The translations under genes and the position numbers were made by a program. Under the pieces are notes generated by a model. The model saw nothing but the letters and a program-made list of their open reading frames with translations, was not told the DNA's origin and made no database searches. Of a stretch of 64,000 nucleotides of DNA, positions 53,190 to 64,000 are shown piece by piece. Source of the DNA: Streptomyces populi (GTDB taxonomy: Bacteria; Actinomycetota; Actinomycetes; Streptomycetales; Streptomycetaceae); assembly GCF_002911015.1 (NCBI RefSeq), contig NZ_KZ626860.1:38050-102049 (forward strand), written 5' to 3'. Every line of letters begins with the position of its first letter. The stretch's first letter is position 1.

Positions 53190-54032
53190 TCAGGCGGCCG
53201 CCACGGCCGCCCCGATCTCCTCCGCGAACCCCTCGGCCGACTCGCGCAGGGCCATGACGTCGGGACCGTGACGCAGGACACCCCGGCTCACGTTCGGGAC
53301 GACGTTGCGCACGGCGGCCCCGAAGACGCCCGCCAGGTCGGCCGCGGTCGCCCCCTGGGCGCCGATGCCGGGCGCGAGGAGCGGGCCGTTGATGTCCAGG
53401 TCGTAGGAGGAGAGATCGCCCAGCGTGGCGCCGACGACCGCCCCGAAGGAACCGAGCGGCCTCTCGTCCGCGTTCTCGGCGGCCAGGTGCCCGAGCATCG
53501 TCGCTCCGACGTTCCGCCCGTCCGCGCGCACCGCGTGCTGCACCTCGCCGCCCTCCGGGTTGGAGGTGAGCGCGAGGACGAACAGCCCGGCCCCGCTCTC
53601 CCGGGCCAGCTCCACCGCGGGCTTCAGCGAGCCGTAGCCGAGGTAGGGCGACACCGTCAGCGCGTCCGAGAAGAGGGGCGCGTCCTTGCGCAGGAAGGTC
53701 TCGGCGTACGCGGCCATGGTCGAACCGATGTCGCCGCGCTTGGCGTCCATCACGACCAGCGCGCCGGCCGCCCGCGCCTCTTCGACGGACTTCTCCAGGA
53801 CGGCGATCCCGCGCGAGCCGAACCGCTCGAAGAACGCGCTCTGCGGCTTCAGGACGGCGACCCGCTCGGCGAGCGCCTCGACGACCGTGCGGCTGAAGCG
53901 CTCCAGGCCCGCGATGTCGTCACCGAGCCCCCAGTCGGCGAGCAGGGAGGCGTGCGGGTCGATGCCCACGCACAGGGGACCGCGTTCGTCCATGGCGCGG
54001 CGAAGGCGCGCGCCGAAGGGTTCCAGGCTCAT
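53190..54032 (-). CDS. pyrF: Orotidine-5'-phosphate decarboxylase (type 2)
   Basis: Last step to UMP. 280 aa. ERGPLCVGIDPHASLLADWG at the N terminus, FFERFGSRGIAVLEKSV, the catalytic VVMDAKRGDIGSTMAAYAET, and PNVSRGVL in the phosphate-binding region mark the longer type 2 class found in actinobacteria. Start overlaps the pyrD stop by 4 bp (ATGA). Last gene of the pyr operon. Confidence 0.97.
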   Translation of the reverse strand: MSLEPFGARLRRAMDERGPLCVGIDPHASLLADWGLGDDIAGLERFSRTVVEALAERVAVLKPQSAFFERFGSRGIAVLEKSVEEARAAGALVVMDAKRGDIGSTMAAYAETFLRKDAPLFSDALTVSPYLGYGSLKPAVELARESGAGLFVLALTSNPEGGEVQHAVRADGRNVGATMLGHLAAENADERPLGSFGAVVGATLGDLSSYDLDINGPLLAPGIGAQGATAADLAGVFGAAVRNVVPNVSRGVLRHGPDVMALRESAEGFAEEIGAAVAAA

Positions 54033-55135
54033 GCGGGCTTCCTCACGTCGGCGCCGACCGCGTCGGCGAGGGTGGCGTACGGGCTCGTCCGCAGACGGGC
54101 GGCGAGTCCCTTGTGGATGGCACGGCCCCAGAAGGGGCCCTCGTAGATGAAGGCGCTGTAGCCCTGGACCAGCGTGGCGCCGGCCAGGATGCGCTGCCAG
54201 GCGTCCTCGGCGTTCTCCACGCCGCCGACGCCCACCAGGGTGATCCGGTCGCCCACGCGCGCGTACAGGCGCCTGAGGACCTCCAGGGAGCGCGCCTTGA
54301 GCGGCGCGCCGGACAGGCCTCCGGTCTCCTTCACCACGGAGGGGTCGGACGTCAGCCCGAGCCCCTCGCGCGCGATGGTCGTGTTCGTGGCGATGATCCC
54401 GTCCAGGCCGAGCTCGACGGCGAGGTCGGCCACCGCGTCGACGTCCTCGTCGGCGAGGTCGGGCGCGATCTTGACCAGGAGCGGGACGCGCCGGTCGGTG
54501 ACGGCGCGGTCGGCGGCCTCGCGGACGGCGCTGAGCAGCGGGCGCAGCGCCTCGGTGGCCTGGAGGTTGCGCAGTCCGGGGGTGTTCGGGGACGAGACGT
54601 TCACGACGAGGTAGTCGGCGTGCCGGGCGAGGCGCTCGGTCGACTTCACGTAGTCGCCGACGGCCTCCTCCTCGGGGACCACCTTGGTCTTGCCGATGTT
54701 GACGCCCACGACGGTCCTGAAGACGGGCGTACGGGCCGCCAGTCGCTCGGAGACGGCCGCGGAGCCCTCGTTGTTGAATCCCATGCGGTTGATCAGCGCA
54801 CGGTCCGGGACGAGGCGGAACAGCCGCTTCTTGGGGTTGCCGGGCTGCGGCTCGCCGGTGACCGTGCCGATCTCGATGTGGTCGAAGCCGAGCATCGCCA
54901 TGCCGTCGATGGCCACGGCGTTCTTGTCGAAGCCGGCCGCGAGTCCGAAGGGGCCGTGCATCCGCAGGCCGAGCGCCTCGGTGCGCAGCTCCTTGTACCG
55001 GGGCGCGAGCGCGGCGGCGACGAAGGTGCGCAGGACGGGGACGCGGGCGACGAGCCGGATCCAGCGGAAGGCGAGGTGGTGGGCCTGCTCCGGGTCCATC
55101 CGCTTGAAGACGAGGTCGAAGAACAGCTTGTACAT
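54029..55135 (-). CDS. pyrD: Dihydroorotate dehydrogenase (quinone), class 2
   Basis: Oxidises dihydroorotate, passing electrons to menaquinone. 368 aa from ATG 55135 ([20 protein letters not shown]), with AGAGGA nine bases upstream. The N-terminal amphipathic helix for membrane attachment is the class 2 mark. Also [37 protein letters not shown] loop ([20 protein letters not shown]) and [20 protein letters not shown] for FMN phosphate. Overlaps pyrF by 4 bp. Confidence 0.97.
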   Translation of the reverse strand: MYKLFFDLVFKRMDPEQAHHLAFRWIRLVARVPVLRTFVAAALAPRYKELRTEALGLRMHGPFGLAAGFDKNAVAIDGMAMLGFDHIEIGTVTGEPQPGNPKKRLFRLVPDRALINRMGFNNEGSAAVSERLAARTPVFRTVVGVNIGKTKVVPEEEAVGDYVKSTERLARHADYLVVNVSSPNTPGLRNLQATEALRPLLSAVREAADRAVTDRRVPLLVKIAPDLADEDVDAVADLAVELGLDGIIATNTTIAREGLGLTSDPSVVKETGGLSGAPLKARSLEVLRRLYARVGDRITLVGVGGVENAEDAWQRILAGATLVQGYSAFIYEGPFWGRAIHKGLAARLRTSPYATLADAVGADVRKPA

Positions 55136-55195
55136 GATCGTGTCCTCTGAGGGGCGCGGTGAGGGCGCCTCTGGAAGGGGCGGGGGGCTCATGAA

Positions 55196-55225
55196 GAGGG
55201 GGACACCGTTTCCGGTGTCCCCCTC
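55196..55225 (-). terminator. Hairpin between carB and pyrD
   Basis: A 13-bp perfect stem (55196-55208 with 55213-55225, loop TTTC) in the 97-bp carB-pyrD gap, 8 bp beyond the carB stop. It could partly end transcription or process the mRNA and so lower pyrD-pyrF output relative to carAB. Confidence 0.6.
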
Positions 55226-55232
55226 GGGGCCG

Positions 55233-58533
<3,301 letters not shown>

Positions 58534-58541
<8 letters not shown>

Positions 58542-59691
58542 GCTGGCCCTCCATCAGGGAAACGAAGCGGTCGAACAGGTAGGCGGCGTCGTGCGGTCCT
58601 GCCGCCGCTTCGGGGTGGTACTGGACGCTGAAGGCCGGCTGGTCGAGCAGCTGGAGGCCCTCCACCACGTTGTCGTTGAGGCAGACGTGGGAGACCTCGG
58701 CGCGGCCGTAGGGGGTCTGGGAGACCTCGTCGAGCGGGGCGTCGACGGCGAAGCCGTGGTTGTGCGCGGTGACCTCGACCTTGCCGGTCGTGCGGTCCTG
58801 CACGGGCTGGTTGATGCCCCGGTGGCCGTACTTCAGCTTGTAGGTGCCGAAGCCGAGGGCGCGGCCGAGGATCTGGTTGCCGAAGCAGATGCCGAACAGC
58901 GGCGTCTTGCGGGCGAGGACTTCCTTCATGACGGCGACGGGGCCGTCGGCGGTCGCCGGGTCGCCGGGCCCGTTGGAGAAGAAGACGCCGTCCGGGTTGA
59001 CGGCGTAGATCTCCTCGGCGGTGGCCGTGGCGGGCAGCACGTGCACCTCGATGCCGCGTTCGGCCATCCGGTGCGGGGTCATGCCCTTGATGCCGAGGTC
59101 GACGGCGGCGACGGTGAACTTCTTCGTCCCGATCGCGGGGACGACGTAGGTCTCCTTGGTGGCGACCTCGGCGGCGAGGTTCGCGCCCTTCATCTCGGGC
59201 GCCTGGCGCACCTCGGCGAGCATGGTGCCCGCGTCGGGCAGCGCGTTGCCGGAGAAGATGCCGACGCGCATGGCGCCGCGCTCGCGCAGGTGGCGGGTGA
59301 GGGCGCGGGTGTCGATGCCGCTGATGCCGACGACGCCCTGGTTGCGCAGTTCCTCGTCGAGCGAGCGCCGCGAGCGCCAGTTGGAGGAGACGCGCGCGGG
59401 GTCGCGGACGACGTATCCGGCGACCCAGATCCGCTGGGACTCGGGGTCCTCGTCGTTGACGCCGGTGTTGCCGACGTGCGGGGCGGTCATCACGACGACC
59501 TGGCGGTGGTAGGACGGGTCGGTGAGGGTCTCCTGGTAGCCGGTCATGCCGGTGGAGAACACCGCTTCGCCGAAGGTCTCCCCCACGGCCCCGTAGGAGC
59601 GGCCGTGGAAGACCCGGCCGTCCTCCAGGACGAGTACGGCGGGAAGCGCCTTCTCCTTCTGTGAGGCGTTCCCCTGGGTGGAGGTCGTCAT
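58534..59691 (-). CDS. carA: Carbamoyl-phosphate synthase, small (glutaminase) chain
   Basis: 385 aa from ATG 59691. The N-terminal CarA domain ([20 protein letters not shown]) is followed by a class I glutamine amidotransferase: [14 protein letters not shown], nucleophile Cys in [20 protein letters not shown], and His-Glu in [20 protein letters not shown]. It releases ammonia for CarB. Start overlaps the stop of the PH-domain gene by 4 bp (ATGA), and its end overlaps carB by 8 bp. Confidence 0.98.
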
Positions 59692-60254
59692 CGTGCGCCT
59701 TCCGTTTCCGTCTTGTCGATCATGCTGTTCAGGGTGTCGGCCCATTCGTTGTGCTCGGCCGCGCGGTCCGAGCGGAATCCGGAGTCGAGGAGCCGGTCGC
59801 CGTGCGCCCAGGTGACGACGAGGAGTCCGCCCTCGGTGAGGACCTTGCCCGCGATGCCCTTGTCGAGCCGGGCCCCGCGCAGCTGCGCGGCCGGGATGAA
59901 GAAGTCGTCCGCTCCGGGGCGTACGACGTCCAGTCCCGCGTCCGTCAGGGTGAGCTCGGCCCGGCTGCGGGTGCCCAGGCCGTGCGCCACGATGCGGTCG
60001 AGCCACTGTCCGGCCGTGGTGGAGCCGTGGTAGCGGCCGCTCATGCTCAGTCTCGCCGGGCCGGGGTCTTCCGGCGCGGCAGGGAGCTCCGGCAGGTCGC
60101 CCTGGAGGGTGCCCCGCCACTTCCAGCCCTCGCGCATCAGCCAGTAGACGAGCGCGACGAAGAGGGCGAGGCCGACCAGCCAGCCGATGCGGGCGGACCA
60201 GTCGGTCACTTCCGCGGACTTCTGTGCGGCGGCGATGGAGAGGAGAGGTGTCAC
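59688..60254 (-). CDS. Membrane-anchored PH-like domain protein embedded in the pyr operon
   Basis: 188 aa from GTG 60254. One N-terminal transmembrane helix ([18 protein letters not shown], about residues 23-40), then [17 protein letters not shown] linker and a beta-rich PH-type fold ([40 protein letters not shown]). It overlaps pyrC upstream and carA downstream by 4 bp each, so it is translationally coupled between two pyrimidine genes. A protein in this slot is conserved in actinobacteria. Function unknown; a membrane tether for the pathway is only a guess. Confidence 0.8.
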   Translation of the reverse strand: MTPLLSIAAAQKSAEVTDWSARIGWLVGLALFVALVYWLMREGWKWRGTLQGDLPELPAAPEDPGPARLSMSGRYHGSTTAGQWLDRIVAHGLGTRSRAELTLTDAGLDVVRPGADDFFIPAAQLRGARLDKGIAGKVLTEGGLLVVTWAHGDRLLDSGFRSDRAAEHNEWADTLNSMIDKTETEGAR

Positions 60255-61537
60255 GCGAGCTTCCCGTCGACGAGGGTGGCCTTGCCCCGCAGCCAGGTGT
60301 GGGTGACCCGGCCCGGCAGCTCGCGGCCCTCGTAGGGGGTGTTGCGGCTGCGCGAGGCGAAGCCAGCGGGGTCCACGGTCCCACGGTATGCCGTGTCGAC
60401 GAGCGTGAGGTTGGCGGGCTCACCTGCCGAGACGGGACGTCCATGGCCGGTGGCCCGCCCGATCGCGGCGGGCTTGACCGACATGCGGTCGGCGACGCCG
60501 GCCCAGTCGAGCAGTCCGGTCTCGACCATCGTCTGCTGGACGACGGACAGCGCGGTCTCCAGACCGACCATGCCCATCGCCGCGGCCGCCCACTCGCAGT
60601 CCTTGTCCTCGTGCGGGTGCGGCGCGTGGTCGGTGGCGACGATGTCGATCGTGCCGTCGGCGAGCGCCTCGCGCAGGGCCATGACGTCGCGCTCGGTGCG
60701 CAGCGGCGGGTTGACCTTGTAGACCGGGTTGTACGACCGCACCAGTTCGTCGGTGAGGAGCAGGTGGTGCGGGGTGACCTCGGCGGTGACGTCGATGCCG
60801 CGGGACTTGGCCCAGCGGACGATCTCGACGCTGCCGGCGGTCGACAGGTGGCAGATGTGGACGCGGGAGCCGACGTGCTCGGCGAGCAGGACGTCCCGGG
60901 CGATGATCGACTCCTCGGCCACCGCGGGCCAGCCGCCGAGTCCGAGTTCTGCGGAGACGACGCCCTCGTTCATCTGGGCGCCCTCGGTGAGGCGGGGCTC
61001 CTGGGCGTGCTGGGCGACGACACCGCCGAAGGCCTTCACGTACTCCAGGGCGCGGCGCATGATCACCGCGTCGTCGACGCACTTGCCGTCGTCGGAGAAG
61101 ACCGTGACGCCGGCGGCGGACTCGTGCATGGCGCCGAGTTCGGCGAGCTTCTTGCCCTCCAGGCCGACGGTGACGGCGCCGATGGGCTGCACGTCGCAGT
61201 AGCCGTGCTCCTGACCGAGTCGGTAGACCTGCTCGACCACACCGGCGGTGTCGGCCACCGGGAAGGTGTTGGCCATGGCGAACACGGCCGTGAAGCCGCC
61301 GCTCGCGGCCGCGCGGGTGCCGGTCAGGACGGTCTCGGAATCCTCGCGGCCGGGCTCGCGCAGATGCGTGTGCAGGTCGACCAGGCCCGGCAGCAGCACC
61401 TTGCCGTCGGCCTCGACCACCTCGGCGCCCTCGGCGGACAGGCCGGTGCCGACGGCCTCGATGACCTCGCCGTCGATCAGGACGTCCTGCGGCTCGCCGC
61501 CGAGCACCCTCGCACCACGGATAAGGATCTTGCTCAT
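60251..61537 (-). CDS. pyrC: Dihydroorotase
   Basis: 428 aa from ATG 61537 ([20 protein letters not shown]). Type I dihydroorotase: [20 protein letters not shown] carries the first metal-binding His-x-His, [19 protein letters not shown] and [20 protein letters not shown] further ligands, and [19 protein letters not shown] the catalytic Asp. Closes carbamoyl aspartate to dihydroorotate. Only 4 bp after pyrB; class I enzymes often associate with PyrB. Confidence 0.97.
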   Translation of the reverse strand: MSKILIRGARVLGGEPQDVLIDGEVIEAVGTGLSAEGAEVVEADGKVLLPGLVDLHTHLREPGREDSETVLTGTRAAASGGFTAVFAMANTFPVADTAGVVEQVYRLGQEHGYCDVQPIGAVTVGLEGKKLAELGAMHESAAGVTVFSDDGKCVDDAVIMRRALEYVKAFGGVVAQHAQEPRLTEGAQMNEGVVSAELGLGGWPAVAEESIIARDVLLAEHVGSRVHICHLSTAGSVEIVRWAKSRGIDVTAEVTPHHLLLTDELVRSYNPVYKVNPPLRTERDVMALREALADGTIDIVATDHAPHPHEDKDCEWAAAAMGMVGLETALSVVQQTMVETGLLDWAGVADRMSVKPAAIGRATGHGRPVSAGEPANLTLVDTAYRGTVDPAGFASRSRNTPYEGRELPGRVTHTWLRGKATLVDGKLA

Positions 61538-61541
61538 GGTC

Positions 61542-62519
61542 TTACTTCTCCTCGGTACGGGTGTGGGTGACGGCGGGCTCGTTGCCGCCCAGGAGCAGGT
61601 ACAGGACGGCCATGCGGATGGAGACACCGTTGGCGACCTGCTCGACGACCGTGCAGCGCTCGGAGTCGGCGACCTCGGCGGTGATCTCCATGCCGCGGAC
61701 CATCGGACCGGGGTGCATCACGATGGCGTGCTCCGGCATTTTCGCCATGCGGTCGCCGTCGAGCCCGTAGCGACGCGAGTACTCGCGCTCGGTCGGGAAG
61801 AACGCCGCGTTCATCCGCTCGCGCTGGACGCGCAGCATCATCACGGCGTCGGACTTGGACAGGGTGCTGTCGAGGTCGTACGAGATCTCGCAGGGCCAGT
61901 TCTCCACGCCGACCGGCACCAGGGTGGGCGGCGCGACGAGGGTGACCTCGGCACCGAGCGTGTGCAGCAGGTCGACGTTGGAACGGGCGACACGGCTGTG
62001 CAGGACGTCGCCGACGATCGTGATGCGCTTGCCGGACAGGTCCTGGCCGATCCCTGCGTCCCGGCCGACGAGCCGGCGGCGCATGGTGAAGGCGTCGAGC
62101 AGGGCCTGCGTGGGGTGCTGGTGGGTGCCGTCGCCCGCGTTGATGACGGCGGCGTCGATCCAGTCGGAGGTGGCGAGGCGGTAGGGGGCTCCGGAGGCGC
62201 CGTGCCGGATGACGACCGCGTCGACGCCCATGGCCTCCAGGGTCTGGGCGGTGTCCTTGAGGGACTCGCCCTTGGAGACGCTCGACCCCTTGGCGGTGAA
62301 GTTGATGACGTCCGCGGACAGGCGCTTCTCGGCGGCCTCGAAGGAGATCCGGGTGCGGGTGGAGTCCTCGAAGAAGAGGTTGACGATCGTGCGGCCGCGC
62401 AGGGTCGGCAGTTTCTTGATCGGCCGGTCGGCGACCCGGGCCATCTCCTCGGCGGTGTCGAGGATCAGGACGGCGTCGTCGCGGGTGAGGTCGGCGGCCG
62501 AGATGAGATGACGCTGCAT
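61542..62519 (-). CDS. pyrB: Aspartate carbamoyltransferase, catalytic chain
   Basis: 325 aa. Carbamoyl-phosphate site [40 protein letters not shown] in the aspartate domain, and [20 protein letters not shown]. No pyrI regulatory chain follows, as normal for Gram-positives. 82 bp after pyrR. Confidence 0.97.
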   Translation of the reverse strand: MQRHLISAADLTRDDAVLILDTAEEMARVADRPIKKLPTLRGRTIVNLFFEDSTRTRISFEAAEKRLSADVINFTAKGSSVSKGESLKDTAQTLEAMGVDAVVIRHGASGAPYRLATSDWIDAAVINAGDGTHQHPTQALLDAFTMRRRLVGRDAGIGQDLSGKRITIVGDVLHSRVARSNVDLLHTLGAEVTLVAPPTLVPVGVENWPCEISYDLDSTLSKSDAVMMLRVQRERMNAAFFPTEREYSRRYGLDGDRMAKMPEHAIVMHPGPMVRGMEITAEVADSERCTVVEQVANGVSIRMAVLYLLLGGNEPAVTHTRTEEK

Positions 62520-62601
62520 CTGTCAGGCTCCGTAAGGAAGTTCAGGGAGGATTCGGGCATGCGGGCGCGCGGGAGCGCACGTCGCGGCGCGGGCCGGAGT
62601 G

Positions 62602-63230
<629 letters not shown>

Positions 63231-63347
63231 ATTAAAGGACGTCGGATTTGCGCCATCAACGGTACCAGCCCGGCAACGCAGCTGATCACACCGGTTTGAG
63301 CCACCCTTCCGTCACGCCCGTCCCGGGCCGGTCGAAAATCCTTCGGC

Positions 63348-63391
63348 TTGACGGGGGAGAGTAACGCTGCGTAACCTCACAGTGAGTCACC
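63348..63391 (+). promoter_or_regulatory. bldD promoter with BldD box
   Basis: TTGACG (63348-63353), an 18-bp spacer and TAACCT (63372-63377) form the promoter. AGTGAGTCACC (63381-63391) matches the BldD consensus AGTGA-n-TCACC and sits on the expected transcription start, so BldD should repress its own gene. Confidence 0.85.
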
Positions 63392-63437
63392 AGCCGCGCG
63401 GCGGAGCCGCACGTTGATACAGCGTCCGGGGAGCTAT

Positions 63438-63938
63438 ATGTCCAGCGAATACGCCAAACAACTCGGGGCCAAGCTCCGCGCCATCCGCACCCAGCAGGGC
63501 CTTTCGCTCCACGGCGTGGAGGAGAAGTCGCAGGGCCGCTGGAAGGCGGTCGTGGTCGGTTCGTACGAGCGCGGCGACCGCGCCGTCACCGTACAGCGTC
63601 TCGCCGAGCTGGCGGACTTCTACGGGGTTCCGGTCCAGGAGCTGCTTCCGGGCACCACCCCGGGCGGGGCCGCCGAGCCGCCGCCGAAGCTGGTCCTCGA
63701 CCTCGAGCGTCTCGCGCACGTGCCGGCCGAGAAGGCGGGCCCGCTCCAGCGCTACGCGGCGACGATCCAGTCGCAGCGAGGCGACTACAACGGCAAGGTG
63801 CTGTCGATCCGCCAGGACGACCTGCGCACCCTCGCCGTGATCTACGACCAGTCCCCCTCGGTCCTGACCGAGCAGCTGATCAGCTGGGGCGTCCTGGACG
63901 CGGACGCGCGCCGCGCGGTCGCCCACGACGAGGGCTGA
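63438..63938 (+). CDS. bldD: Developmental master regulator BldD
   Basis: 166 aa from ATG 63438, with GGGGAG upstream. An XRE-type HTH at residues about 8-65 (AKQLGAKLRAIRTQQGLSLH, VVVGSYERGDRAVTVQRLAE) and the C-terminal c-di-GMP-binding domain with RGDYN (QSQRGDYNGKVLSIRQDD, holding the RxD part of the RxD-x8-RxxD motif). It represses sporulation genes during vegetative growth as a c-di-GMP-bridged dimer pair. Divergent from pyrR. Length is one residue from the S. coelicolor protein as I recall it. Confidence 0.97.
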   Translation: MSSEYAKQLGAKLRAIRTQQGLSLHGVEEKSQGRWKAVVVGSYERGDRAVTVQRLAELADFYGVPVQELLPGTTPGGAAEPPPKLVLDLERLAHVPAEKAGPLQRYAATIQSQRGDYNGKVLSIRQDDLRTLAVIYDQSPSVLTEQLISWGVLDADARRAVAHDEG

Positions 63939-63978
63939 TTCCCTGGGGACAGCTCAGCAGAAACGTGCCGCCGGGGTG

Positions 63979-64000
63979 GCCGGAACCTGATGGTTCCGGC
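63979..64000 (+). terminator. Hairpin downstream of bldD
   Basis: GCCGGAACC-TGAT-GGTTCCGGC, a perfect 9-bp stem ending exactly at the window edge, about 40 bp after the bldD stop. Confidence 0.65.

Overview
The window is chromosomal DNA of a Streptomyces. The evidence is very high GC with strongly GC-biased third codon positions, many GTG starts, and genes that are hallmarks of the genus: bldD, the integration host factor sIHF, a conservon-type cvnABC operon, a GuaB1-type IMPDH-family protein and a large ECF41 sigma factor. The order metK-coaBC-rpoZ-gmk-sihf-pyrF-pyrD-carB-carA-(PH protein)-pyrC-pyrB-pyrR next to divergent bldD is, from memory, the core order of S. coelicolor. I see no prophage, transposase, insertion sequence, CRISPR array or ordinary complete tRNA or rRNA gene.

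Layout. 0-11 kb: a TetR regulator cut by the left edge, a secreted C39-like peptidase, an amino-acid permease with an unknown upstream gene, a uridine-kinase-like P-loop protein, a candidate small RNA, a TPR-AAA+ ATPase and a pair of overlapping CBS/DUF21 membrane proteins. 11-16.4 kb: one long minus-strand operon under an FMN riboswitch (ribE-ribM-ribBA-ribH-hisE-hisG-PH protein), which joins riboflavin synthesis and uptake to two histidine steps. 16.5-18.5 kb: an ECF41 sigma factor with its usual oxidoreductase/epimerase partner and a likely ECF41 promoter between them. 18.6-26.4 kb: ROK regulator/MFS pair, thioesterase, alginate-lyase-family protein, uracil/xanthine permease, DUF5995 protein and an F420-type oxidoreductase.

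26.4-35.7 kb: lysine 2-monooxygenase and 5-aminovaleramidase (davB, davA), a conservon lacking its GTPase gene, and a permease-Lrp operon. The davA upstream region and the permease upstream region carry the same GTTGCGC boxes, so a small lysine or basic-amino-acid regulon is plausible. 35.7-46 kb: GuaB1 (probable GMP reductase), a secreted RNase with its barstar inhibitor, a SorC-type regulator, rpe, an MMPL transporter, rsmB and fmt.

46-64 kb: the conserved core. It holds a degenerate PriA, metK, coaBC, rpoZ, gmk, sihf, the full pyrimidine operon with a PyrR-type leader, and bldD with a BldD-like box at its promoter.

The most unusual structure lies between metK and priA (48440-48560, minus strand). 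All the helices of a class II (long variable arm) tRNA are present, but the 3' half precedes the 5' half. The acceptor strands are joined by a CCC loop, and a 10-bp helix closes the RNA where the anticodon loop should be. It looks like a circularly permuted tRNA-like RNA, though decay of a tandem tRNA pair is not excluded.
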